From contig DALN01000106.1 of NCBI GenBank assembly GCA_002499455.1, positions 7,069-18,933 of the forward strand: a DNA stretch of 11,865 nt, given 5' to 3'. The position numbers and the translations under genes are program-made. Below the pieces are notes generated by a model, which saw nothing but the letters and a program-made list of their open reading frames with translations, was not told the DNA's origin and made no database searches. This DNA comes from Methanoculleus sp. UBA77 (GTDB lineage Archaea > Halobacteriota > Methanomicrobia > Methanomicrobiales > Methanoculleaceae). Positions 1 to 5,948 of this stretch are shown here, piece by piece; positions within the stretch are counted from its first letter, which is position 1, and each line of letters starts with the position of its first letter.

Positions 1-98
1 AGGTAATCGGCGTTCCGGGTCGCCCGGGTCGAGAGGATCGACTCCCGGTCGGCCATCCTCCGGGCCATCCGGTCAGCAATGCGGGGCGGGATCTCCAT
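1..98 (-). CDS. Unidentified protein, N-terminal fragment (cut by window edge)
   Basis: About 32 codons of a leftward gene are visible. The fragment starts MEIPPRIADRMARRMADRES and is rich in Arg, Ala and Asp, with codons ending mostly in G or C like the flanking core genes. The start at 98 is chosen because a GGAGG (complement of 104-108) lies five bases upstream; an ATG at 103 would read a Pro/Gly/Trp-rich frame that looks non-coding. It is divergent from the RibD-like gene and shares a 104-base intergenic region with it. I do not recognise the family from so few residues. Confidence 0.55.
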   Translation of the reverse strand, partial: MEIPPRIADRMARRMADRESILSTRATRNADY

Positions 99-172
99 GG
101 CATCCTCCAGTGAAGAGTTCTCGGCCGGGAAAGGGGATAGGGCTTTCTGTATCGGGCGGCGATCCGCGCAGG

Positions 173-179
173 CTATATC
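173..179 (+). promoter_or_regulatory. TATA box of the RibD-like gene
   Basis: The sequence ctatatc is centred about 27 bases before the ATG at 203. Archaeal transcription normally starts 25-27 bases after the TATA centre, so the transcript would begin at or next to the ATG and be leaderless. This agrees with the absence of a purine-rich ribosome binding site just before that ATG. Confidence 0.5.
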
Positions 180-202
180 CCGGACGCACGTACCCTTCCT
201 CC

Positions 203-865
203 ATGCACCCGGAAGTCATCATCCACAACAGCGTGAGCCTGGATCACGCGGTGACGGGGTTTGAGGTCGATCTCGGCCAGCATTACGGCGCGCTGCTCGC
301 CTTTGAGCCAGAGGCGGTCCTCGCGGGGTCGACCACGGCAAAGACCGGGATCGAGATCTTCATGGACATCACCCTGCCGGAGGCGGAGGCCGACCGGCAC
401 CGGCCCGAGGTCCGGCCGGACGATCGGCGCCCCATCTCTGTCATCGTCGACAGCAGGGGCATACTCAAAGGTCTGCTCCACTTCTACCGGAATATGGAGC
501 ACACGAAGGACGTCGTCGTCCTCGTTGCAGAGACGACGCCGGAGGAGTACCTCGACTACCTCCGCGAGCGGGAGTACCCGTTCATCCGCTGCGGCGGGAA
601 CCGGGTGGACCTCAGGGGGGCACTCCGGGAACTCGGCGAGCGGTTCGGGGTCTCGCGGGTGGTCTCCGATACCGGCCCGGAGTTGAACAACGTCCTGATC
701 CGCGAGGGGCTTGCCGACACGATCAGCCTGATCGTCCACCCGGTCATCGCCGGCGAGGGGGAGAAGAAACTCTTCGATAGCGGGGGTCGGGTGGCGCTGG
801 AACTCCAGAAGGCCGTGCCGCTCGAGCAGGGCACGGTCCACCTGGTATACGCGGTGAAGAGGTGA
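203..865 (+). CDS. RibD C-terminal / dihydrofolate-reductase-fold family protein
   Basis: The 220-residue product resembles the archaeal 2,5-diamino-6-ribosylamino-pyrimidinone 5'-phosphate reductase family (RibD C-terminal domain), which makes an NADPH-dependent reduction in riboflavin and F420 chromophore synthesis. Support is the overall layout: an N-terminal strand IIHNSVSLD, a middle RPISVIVDSRG strand-turn, and a C-terminal block from VVSDTGPELN through LADTISLIVHP to VIAGEGEKKLF, all in the order of that fold. Length matches the family (about 220). Two signatures are altered: the usual S-x-DGK after the first strand reads SLDHAV, and the usual E-GGG reads SDTGPE. It may therefore be a paralog with another substrate, so I give no symbol. 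The ATG at 203 is chosen from the TATA spacing and because upstream residues look non-coding. Confidence 0.75.
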   Translation: MHPEVIIHNSVSLDHAVTGFEVDLGQHYGALLAFEPEAVLAGSTTAKTGIEIFMDITLPEAEADRHRPEVRPDDRRPISVIVDSRGILKGLLHFYRNMEHTKDVVVLVAETTPEEYLDYLREREYPFIRCGGNRVDLRGALRELGERFGVSRVVSDTGPELNNVLIREGLADTISLIVHPVIAGEGEKKLFDSGGRVALELQKAVPLEQGTVHLVYAVKR

Positions 866-890
866 GGGGTCAGCCCCGGACCGGGAGCGT

Positions 891-896
891 ATTTAT
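891..896 (+). promoter_or_regulatory. Possible TATA box for the small ORF / histidine kinase
   Basis: The AT-rich run atttat stands out in a GC-rich intergenic stretch and would place transcription start near 918-922. It could serve the histidine kinase at 1074 with a leader of about 155 bases. A second candidate, atttat at 967-972, lies closer to the gene. Choice between them is not possible from sequence alone. Confidence 0.3.
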
Positions 897-915
897 TGCG
901 AGGGAGGGCAACACC

Positions 916-1077
916 ATGCCCCTGCAGATACGGGGGGTCCATCCCGATCTGCGGAAGGGCACCGGGGATTTATCCACAACCATGTCCACGCATATGTCAT
1001 CGCCGGCGCGGCACGAACGCCGGCACAACCGCGCAACACCTCCGAAGCTGCACCTCTTCTCCGGGGGAATACCGTGA
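916..1077 (+). CDS. Possible small protein / leader ORF overlapping the kinase start
   Basis: A 53-codon ORF starting MPLQIRGVHPDLRKG has a strong GGGAGGG at 902-908, seven bases before its ATG, and its TGA (1075-1077) overlaps the GTG start of the histidine kinase in a GTGA arrangement, which is how translationally coupled genes are often joined. Against it: the product is basic and low in hydrophobic residues, codon use is mixed, and I know no homolog. It contains a GC-rich hairpin (gccggcg at 1002-1008 with cgccggc at 1018-1024). It may instead be just the kinase 5' leader. Confidence 0.25.
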   Translation: MPLQIRGVHPDLRKGTGDLSTTMSTHMSSPARHERRHNRATPPKLHLFSGGIP

Positions 1078-2036
1078 GCAAGGATTCCAGGGCCGCCAGC
1101 ATGCTCTTTGCGCTCGGAAAGGTCGCCCTCATCACGTTCCTGCTGATGAGCACATTCCAGCTCGCGAAGACGTTCTTCTACCCGAACATCACCATCACGG
1201 AGACGCATATCTCTACCGTGGCGTTCACCATCCTGCTCGCCGTATTTGCCGCATACTTCGTCTTCCGAAACCAGCAGAAACTCCTCAAGGCGATGACGAT
1301 CGAGGTGCATGAGAGGAGAAGGGCGGAGGAGGCGCTCCAGAACCGCACCGACGAGCTCGCCCGGGTACACCGGCAACTGGAGGCGTCCCACCGGGAGGCA
1401 AACCTGTACCTCGATATCCTGACCCACGACATCCGGAACACCGAGAACGTCTCGAACCTCTACGCCGAACTGCTCGTCGAGACCCTGGATGGAGAGCCGG
1501 CCGGCTACGCAGAGAAGTTGAGGCGCAGCATCCAGAAGAGCATCGAGATCCTGGGAAACGTCTCCACCATTCGCCGGATTCACGAGGCAACCCCCGGGCT
1601 CAAACCGGTAGACCTCGACACGACGATCCGCCGGGAGATCGAGCAGTGTCCCGGGACCCCGATCCGCTACGACGGGTCCTCCCGCCGGGTCTGCGCGGAC
1701 GATCTCCTCACGGAGGTCTTTGGAAACCTCATCGGCAACGCCGTCAGGTACGGCGGGCCGGACGTCGAGATCACCGTCCGGGTCGAGGGAGAGGACGGCG
1801 AGGTGCTGGTCTCGGTCGAAGATACCGGGCCAGGCATCCCCGACGAAGACAAGCAGGCGATCTTCCACCGCTACGAGCAGAAGAAACGGGGTGTCGGGGA
1901 GGGGCTCGGGCTCTACCTGGTGCGGATCCTGGTGGGGCGCTACGGCGGCAGGATCTGGGCGGAGGACCGGGTGCCGGGTTACCCCGAACGCGGGGCGGCG
2001 TTCCGGTTCACGCTCCGCGAGGCCGGGGGCGGGTGA
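1074..2036 (+). CDS. Membrane-bound sensor histidine kinase (orphan)
   Basis: The 320-residue protein has two predicted membrane helices (about 10-30 and 46-64) joined by a short loop of some 15 residues, so any extracytoplasmic sensor is minimal. A helical coiled linker (70-112) leads to the dimerisation/phosphoacceptor helix with H118 in ILTHDIRN, then a HATPase domain with the N box at N218 and N222 (FGNLIGNAVR), G1 box DTGPGI (250-255) and G2 box GEGLGLYL (275-282). These are the residues needed for ATP binding and autophosphorylation. Start is the GTG at 1074, preceded by GGGGGA at 1062-1067. No response regulator lies nearby, so the partner must be elsewhere; many methanogen kinases are similarly isolated. 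The ligand is unknown. Confidence 0.92.
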   Translation: MSKDSRAASMLFALGKVALITFLLMSTFQLAKTFFYPNITITETHISTVAFTILLAVFAAYFVFRNQQKLLKAMTIEVHERRRAEEALQNRTDELARVHRQLEASHREANLYLDILTHDIRNTENVSNLYAELLVETLDGEPAGYAEKLRRSIQKSIEILGNVSTIRRIHEATPGLKPVDLDTTIRREIEQCPGTPIRYDGSSRRVCADDLLTEVFGNLIGNAVRYGGPDVEITVRVEGEDGEVLVSVEDTGPGIPDEDKQAIFHRYEQKKRGVGEGLGLYLVRILVGRYGGRIWAEDRVPGYPERGAAFRFTLREAGGG

Positions 2037-2095
2037 GAGGCAGGCCCGCTCATCGCCCCGGAAGCGGTCGAGACCGCTGAAAGCCGATGGCGGCA

Positions 2096-2116
2096 CCGGC
2101 ACGGCGGGGTTGCCGG
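2096..2116. terminator. Possible bidirectional stem-loop between convergent genes
   Basis: The sequence ccggca, nine bases, tgccgg forms a six-pair GC-rich stem between the end of the histidine kinase and the end of the convergent small membrane protein gene. There is no T-run beside it, so a role in termination is only suggested by position. Confidence 0.2.
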
Positions 2117-2123
2117 CCGGCCT

Positions 2124-2315
2124 TCACTCCTTCCTTGCGGCCGCAAACCCGGCAAGACCCACCCCGAAGAGACAGAAGATCAGGCCGAGGGTGCCGTTGC
2201 TGAACCCTGTCGGTGCGGAGCCGATGAAGTAGTAGGGGGCTGTCGAGAAGTGCAGCACGAATGCGATGCCGAGGAGGGAGAGGGTGATGGCCACTGTGCC
2301 GGTTTTGTCTGTCAT
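2124..2315 (-). CDS. Small membrane protein, 63 residues, intact copy
   Basis: The product begins MTDKTGTVAITLSLLGIAFV and ends in GFAAARKE. It has two hydrophobic segments (about 7-24 and 41-59) separated by a loop with aromatic and Pro/Gly residues (APYYFIGSAPTG), and a charged C-terminus, which fits a hairpin membrane protein. Function is unknown and I cannot name a family. It is convergent with the histidine kinase. That it is a real gene is supported by a clearly homologous but frame-disrupted copy at 3391-3576 in which the peptide pieces, not only the bases, can be matched. The ribosome binding site is weak. Confidence 0.7.
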   Translation of the reverse strand: MTDKTGTVAITLSLLGIAFVLHFSTAPYYFIGSAPTGFSNGTLGLIFCLFGVGLAGFAAARKE

Positions 2316-2657
2316 GGATCTCAGATCAGGGGTAGGTGGGGATTGGTTATCGGTCTTTTGGCCGGCCTGTCGGTTGAGGTTGAATCCTGCCGGACCCGAT
2401 ACGGCAGATAACCACGTACAGAACCTATCGGGGCAAAGAATTTCCAGAATCTATATATTCAATTAATTAGCCATGTTTTATGGTCGGAAAATGTCAGAAC
2501 GAGGCCTGCTTCTCCGCAACAGGGGTATCGACTCCACCGCCTGTTCGCGCTACATTTTCTCAGCAGGCTTTGCCGTTACGCCTCCGAGTGTTGATTCCGG
2601 ATAGGACACACCCGGAACGCATTCACCGACGACCGATTGCAATTGTGAGGAACTCCA
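2316..2657. other. Intergenic region, 342 bases, at the left edge of the AT-rich segment
   Basis: This stretch separates the leftward small membrane protein gene from the rightward two-helix protein gene. Base composition falls from GC-rich to AT-rich around 2440. It contains one clear TATA-like element (2451-2460) and one short ORF from 2480 that is described separately. I see no RNA gene, no repeat array and no transposon end. Confidence 0.5.
2451..2460 (+). promoter_or_regulatory. TATA box
   Basis: The run ctatatattc followed by aattaatta is the best archaeal TATA match in this part of the window. It predicts a start near 2478-2482, which coincides with an ATG at 2480, and would give the two-helix membrane protein gene at 2658 a leader of about 178 bases. 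Confidence 0.5.
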
Positions 2658-2689
2658 ATGGGTGGGAAAACCGTAGAGGACTGCGTTAA
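2480..2689 (+). CDS. Questionable small ORF, 69 residues, overlapping the next gene
   Basis: The ORF starts MVGKCQNEACFSATG exactly where the upstream TATA box would start a leaderless transcript, and it overlaps the start of the two-helix membrane protein by 32 bases in another frame. The C-terminal half is Arg/Pro-rich and has no recognisable domain. It may be an untranslated leader, or a decayed gene. I recognise no homolog. Confidence 0.2.
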   Translation: MVGKCQNEACFSATGVSTPPPVRATFSQQALPLRLRVLIPDRTHPERIHRRPIAIVRNSNGWENRRGLR

Positions 2690-3266
2690 CGAGGTTAATA
2701 ATTTAGCAGATAAAGCCGGTCTGTCCAGGGAGATCTGTGCATACCAGTATCGGAAATACAGATGGATCTCTACCGCCCTGTCGTTATCCATTCTGCTATT
2801 CTCGGCATCGATTGCCTTTTTGAGTATCGTAGATCCCGACATCCTGGTCTCATTGTCGCTTCCCTTCCATGATCATCAGGATACGAGAAACGTGATTGCA
2901 TTTCTGGGTTTCCTGATATTTGTGATCTCATTCTCCGATAAGATACTGAACCTGACTGCGGCCATGAACAAGAATGAGCAGGGTATGAAGGTCTTCACGG
3001 ACTTCATACGGGACTGTCATACCTTCAGGGATGTGGGATCGAAAGATTGCGACGAAACATCGGCCGGCCTGAAACTGGAATCGATAAAGGAGCAGTACAG
3101 TTACCTCAACCAGGTGATGTCTTCCAACATGCTCTTCAGCAAAACGTTCCTGAAGGTCAAAAAATCATATAAAATGAAGACGAGGGTGAGCAAAATGCTC
3201 GATGAGGAGCCCAATATCAGTATCAATAAGTACTACCGGATGAGGATCTGGGAGTGGCTATTCTAA
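2658..3266 (+). CDS. Two-helix membrane protein resembling SLATT-type effectors
   Basis: The 202-residue product has a short soluble N-terminus with an RKYRW patch (32-36), two membrane helices (about 37-58 and 78-98) joined by a loop of about 20 residues, then a long mostly helical cytoplasmic part (about 99-175) and a basic, aromatic C-terminus ending RIWEWLF. Two adjacent helices near the N-terminus followed by a long helix is the layout of SLATT domains (SMODS- and SLOG-associating two-helix effectors), which are thought to form pores in nucleotide-signal defence systems. No SMODS cyclase or SLOG sensor is adjacent, so function is inferred only from layout. GAGG at 2647-2650 precedes the ATG. 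Codon use is AT-leaning (for example TTA, AAA, ATA), unlike the flanking core genes, which suggests transfer. An unrelated membrane protein remains possible. Confidence 0.6.
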   Translation: MGGKTVEDCVNEVNNLADKAGLSREICAYQYRKYRWISTALSLSILLFSASIAFLSIVDPDILVSLSLPFHDHQDTRNVIAFLGFLIFVISFSDKILNLTAAMNKNEQGMKVFTDFIRDCHTFRDVGSKDCDETSAGLKLESIKEQYSYLNQVMSSNMLFSKTFLKVKKSYKMKTRVSKMLDEEPNISINKYYRMRIWEWLF

Positions 3267-3390
3267 CTCTTTTCGTGAAGTCTCTGCAGCACAGTGCTCT
3301 CTTCGTCACGGCAGGCAGGGCGTCCGTTATGCAGGGTCTCTCTTCGACACAAACTATGGGGTGATGCATGAAACACTCAGCTGGCACAGT

Positions 3391-3576
3391 TTCCTTCTTC
3401 GTGGCCGCAAAGCCAGCCAAAAACACCCGAAGACGCAGAAGATCAGACCAAGGGCCCCGGTGCTGAGCCCCGTCGGCGGGAACCGGCGAAGTGGTAGGGT
3501 GCGGCCGAGAGGGTACAACACGAACGCAACGCCGGAGGAGAGAGGGGACTGAGACCATGCCGGTGTCGGTTGGCAT
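3391..3576 (-). pseudogene. Frame-disrupted second copy of the 63-residue membrane protein gene
   Basis: Read leftward from the ATG at 3576, matches to the intact gene at 2124-2315 occur in all three frames in the right order: a start MPTDTG and PSLL in one frame, then SGVAFVL in a second, SAAPYHFAGS in a third, PPTGLSTGALGLIFCVFG back in the second, and LAGFAATKKE in the first. The DNA also aligns directly, for instance gcagaagatcag here against acagaagatcag in the intact copy. An extra C after CTCCTC is the first frameshift. The indels sum to a multiple of three, so the first and last pieces share a frame, but the membrane core is scrambled, and the original TGA is lost. The copy lies in the same orientation as the intact gene, on the other side of the two-helix protein gene. 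Confidence 0.8.
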
Positions 3577-3681
3577 GGATTCCCGGAGCGGCCACAACGG
3601 TCCCGACCATCCCTTCGTCGCAAGGCAGGGATGAAGTACCCGCCTCGACTGTAGGAGTATCCGTTTTCAAAGATTACTTCT

Positions 3682-4428
3682 TTACAGCACCGATAGCAAT
3701 TCCTCACAGACTCGTCGGATGGTCTCTTCATCCATTCGTTCATACTTATTTCGAGCGTCATCCGATTCTGGCAGTTTCGTAATACAATCCTTCAGAAATG
3801 GATATCGGTTCAGCATCTCGCCAAGGAGTTCCAGATCGAGGTCGTGCCCTCCATGTTCGGGATCCAGCAGAGCCAGAACATCCGCGCAATCTTTGACGAG
3901 CTTCGAGTATTCCCACTCGGGATCGGGCGATCTCCCCAGTTCGTAGCGAAATGAGCGATCAGATACGGCTTTCAACTTCATGACCAGGAGCGCTCCACGC
4001 GTCGGAACGGCCATTCGGATATTACCTCTGATAGGCGTGATGACAGTATGGTCATCAAGGAAGTCGAGCGCAAGTTCTCCCCGGCCGCCTTCAAACGGGC
4101 TCGGTCGCTCCCGGGAGTAAAAATCGAGTGTGATTGTCTCCGCACCGAATCCTTTCTCCACGGTCTTATGGTGGATATATCGCTTGTAACGAAACCCCTC
4201 GTGATGAACGAGGTGGTTCATCAGGCTTCCCCGGGTCTTGCTGTTAGTGACGAGATCGATGTCCACGGAACCAACATACGGATTGTACGCGTCGACAGCC
4301 CAGCCTCCGATAAGGATCGTCGTCGGGGTAGTCGAGTCGCTTTCACGCTCGGCGATCCAGGTGATGATATTCCGAAGTTCGGCGAGGGAGCGCTCGATGA
4401 TCTCCTGACCCGGGTTATAGAGCGTCAT
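3682..4428 (-). CDS. AbiEii-like nucleotidyltransferase (putative toxin)
   Basis: The 248-residue product has the nucleotidyltransferase signature: GGW at 41-43, then D56 and D58 in VDIDLV and a likely third acidic residue D102 in ITLDFYS. A later LLVMKLKAVSDR block (about 137-148) resembles the conserved MKL-A element of AbiEii/DUF1814-type proteins. Members of that group act as the toxin of type IV toxin-antitoxin pairs, in some cases by adding nucleotides to tRNA ends; the target here is unknown. The start at 4428 is chosen because it overlaps the upstream gene's end by 14 bases, as expected for an operon; longer frames upstream lie entirely inside that gene. Composition is lower in GC than the core flanks. 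A simple domestic nucleotidyltransferase is an alternative, but the partner gene supports the TA reading. Confidence 0.75.
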   Translation of the reverse strand: MTLYNPGQEIIERSLAELRNIITWIAERESDSTTPTTILIGGWAVDAYNPYVGSVDIDLVTNSKTRGSLMNHLVHHEGFRYKRYIHHKTVEKGFGAETITLDFYSRERPSPFEGGRGELALDFLDDHTVITPIRGNIRMAVPTRGALLVMKLKAVSDRSFRYELGRSPDPEWEYSKLVKDCADVLALLDPEHGGHDLDLELLGEMLNRYPFLKDCITKLPESDDARNKYERMDEETIRRVCEELLSVL

Positions 4429-5455
4429 ACATATCCACCATTGCTTTGGTGAGATCCATCGCGCTGTACCCGAACCCTGCAAGGTCAAGCAGAGCCTGTG
4501 CAGGAGATACGACTCTGATGCCCTCTTTCTGCCGTGTGTCGGAAAAGACGTCCCTGTCCGGTGCGTAGATCCACGCCCGTATGTTGTTCTGGTTCGGCTC
4601 GTTAGAAGATGCTTCGAACATTTCAGTAAAGAAATTGAGATTCTTCTTATCGAGGTAAAGGTAGACCGCGTCCTGGCGGATTGCATATCCCGTATAGAGC
4701 CCCCCGGCAGTATAGCCCGTGAAGGCGAACGGTACGTTCTGATCGGAGAGCATTGAGGAGATATCCTTCGCTGCCGGTATAGATTCGTTGAAAGAGACTG
4801 AAATCTCCCCGACGCTTAGATTCTTCATCGGCCGCTCCCAGGCGACGCCATTCAGGAGTTTTTTCACATCGCTGATCTGGATATAATTGTTATTCCTCTT
4901 CACGATGTTCTGGCCCATGAGCATCTCGACGGTCTTGTGTGCCCAACCGTAGGAGACGTCCTCCTGCAGTGCCAACTGCCGAATGGACGTGCTCTTCTCT
5001 TTGAGCAGGCGGGAAACGATCTTCCAAGATTTCTCGGAAGTGATCTTGCTCTTTGACGGCTTGAACTCGTTGTTCAGAGGCGGACCGAGCGTCCAGGGGA
5101 GTTTTATGACCTGGATGTCAAGTTCCCGTGCGAGTTGCTCTTCCCGCGGGCGGATGGTCCTGGCAGCGAGGACCATCTTGACCGGTGGCCGATCGAATCC
5201 CTGCCGATGCCAGATTTCCCGCAAAAGATGCATTCGGGCAATCGTGTCGATCGATGCGACGTTTGACTTTACCTCAACGAAGTAGAGCTGCTCGTATTTT
5301 TTGAATATAATGTCCGGCCGCAACGGCAGATCCATGCGAATCGCATCATACAGATCTACAATGTCAATGCTTTCGGCTTCAGATGATAGGTCAAGTGCCT
5401 CTCGGATGAACGCAACAACCTCCGGGGATTGTTCTGTCAGAACCATAGTTATCAT
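4415..5455 (-). CDS. AbiEi-like regulator/antitoxin with N-terminal PD-(D/E)XK nuclease-like domain
   Basis: The 346-residue protein appears to have three parts. Residues 30-120 contain PD (47-48), a strand pair and E61-V-K63 in YFVEVKSN, the layout of a PD-(D/E)XK nuclease core, followed by helix and strand segments (VKMVLAART, LDIQVIKLP). Residues about 140-197 form a winged helix-turn-helix (IRQLALQEDVSYGWAHKTVE, then VKRNNNYIQIS wing). Residues about 215-346 contain FTGYTAGGLYTGY and end with VVSPAQALLDLAG, resembling the C-terminal part of AbiEi antitoxins. It is the first gene of the pair and overlaps the nucleotidyltransferase. The start could be M1 (5455) or M4 (5446); the latter puts the 28-base palindrome almost wholly upstream. 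AbiEi proteins repress their own operon, which fits the palindromes. Whether the nuclease-like core cuts DNA or only folds like a nuclease is unknown. Confidence 0.7.
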   Translation of the reverse strand: MITMVLTEQSPEVVAFIREALDLSSEAESIDIVDLYDAIRMDLPLRPDIIFKKYEQLYFVEVKSNVASIDTIARMHLLREIWHRQGFDRPPVKMVLAARTIRPREEQLARELDIQVIKLPWTLGPPLNNEFKPSKSKITSEKSWKIVSRLLKEKSTSIRQLALQEDVSYGWAHKTVEMLMGQNIVKRNNNYIQISDVKKLLNGVAWERPMKNLSVGEISVSFNESIPAAKDISSMLSDQNVPFAFTGYTAGGLYTGYAIRQDAVYLYLDKKNLNFFTEMFEASSNEPNQNNIRAWIYAPDRDVFSDTRQKEGIRVVSPAQALLDLAGFGYSAMDLTKAMVDMYDAL

Positions 5456-5472
5456 TAAATAATGATAACTAT
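5445..5472. promoter_or_regulatory. 28-base perfect palindrome over the operon start (operator candidate)
   Basis: Arms atagttatcatta (5445-5457) and taatgataactat (5460-5472) are perfect 13-base inverted copies separated by aa. The element lies between the TATA box and the coding region of the AbiEi-like gene and includes its start codon, so a protein bound here would block initiation of transcription. Confidence 0.7.
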
Positions 5473-5483
5473 TTATATTTATC
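5471..5483 (-). promoter_or_regulatory. TATA box of the AbiE-like operon
   Basis: Read leftward this is gataaatataaat, a good archaeal TATA box. Its centre is about 22-30 bases from the two candidate ATGs (5455, 5446), so the mRNA is probably leaderless; no ribosome binding site is visible. Confidence 0.55.
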
Positions 5484-5533
5484 AGTGATACGTATCACTA
5501 AAATGAGATAATTTAATGAATGTATCACTGATA
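5480..5533. promoter_or_regulatory. Palindrome and repeated half-sites upstream of the TATA box
   Basis: Bases 5484-5499 are a perfect 16-base palindrome, agtgatacgtatcact. The half gtatcact (5492-5499) recurs as a direct copy at 5522-5529, 30 bases away, and the 11-base tatcagtgata (5480-5490) has an exact inverted copy tatcactgata at 5523-5533. The three half-sites sit where transcription factor B contacts DNA and just upstream, as expected for an autoregulatory operator. Confidence 0.65.
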
Positions 5534-5568
5534 GGGGGTCTGGACGTAAGGTTGAGGAGAGCAACACC

Positions 5569-5588
5569 CCGGACACGGTATCGTCCGG
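5569..5588. repeat. Small inverted repeat
   Basis: Arms ccggac (5569-5574) and gtccgg (5583-5588) are perfect, with an eight-base loop. It lies in the gene-free stretch upstream of the AbiE-like promoter. Purpose unknown; it could be chance in GC-rich DNA. Confidence 0.25.
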
Positions 5589-5720
5589 TTCACACGCGGT
5601 AACTAAACAATGACGAGTTGGTTGCCCATCAACGAACCTGTTTAACCAACCATGATAGGTAGCCGGGATCCCTCAATATCTATCATCCCATTCCTCCAAG
5701 ATACGGGCATGGAGTGACGA

Positions 5721-5948
5721 ATGGTGATCAACATCAAGCGGCTTGATATCGAGACCTGCGAGTGGATCGAGGAACTCCTCGAGAACTGCGGGCTCGCGCT
5801 CTCCATGGAAGAGGTCGAGGAGAAGGAATCCCTCACTACCACGTATACGCATCTACCGCAGTTAGATCGCATGCATAGACCATTGACCCATTCGGAGTAC
5901 CCAGCCACTCAGGAAGAAGACCCTGTAATTGACCTCCGTCAAGGCTAA
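5721..5948 (+). CDS. Small hypothetical protein, possibly a truncated gene
   Basis: The 75-residue product begins MVINIKRLDIETCEWIEELL and has an acidic amphipathic first half. A GGAGTGA four bases before the ATG is a textbook archaeal ribosome binding site, and codons 1-39 end almost all in G or C as in the host's core genes. From codon 40 on, codon use turns mixed (ACT, CTA, TTA, AGA, CCA) and the protein becomes His/Pro/Thr-rich, as if a real gene had been cut near base 5835 and now reads into unrelated DNA. I do not recognise the family. Confidence 0.45.
   Translation: MVINIKRLDIETCEWIEELLENCGLALSMEEVEEKESLTTTYTHLPQLDRMHRPLTHSEYPATQEEDPVIDLRQG

Noticed and set aside
2081..2096. aagccgatggcggcac, matching 13 of 16 bases of the tRNA-Thr 3' end as a possible left att site
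   Set aside because: The match is short, GC-rich, has three mismatches and stops abruptly; chance similarity is likely in this composition. Only the genome context could revive it.
870..2102. Long leftward ORF opposite the histidine kinase
   Set aside because: It is the antisense shadow typical of GC-rich genes; the rightward frame has a complete kinase motif set.
3682..4428. Reading the AbiE-like nucleotidyltransferase as a CBASS cyclase partner of the SLATT-like gene
   Set aside because: The overlap with an AbiEi-like gene and the MKLKA element favour the type IV TA family; the SLATT-like gene is on the other strand and over 400 bases away.
4429..4686. Upstream extension of the AbiEii-like frame
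   Set aside because: It overlaps the AbiEi-like gene entirely and reads as Thr/Ser/Arg-rich noise; the start at 4428 fits operon overlap and family length.
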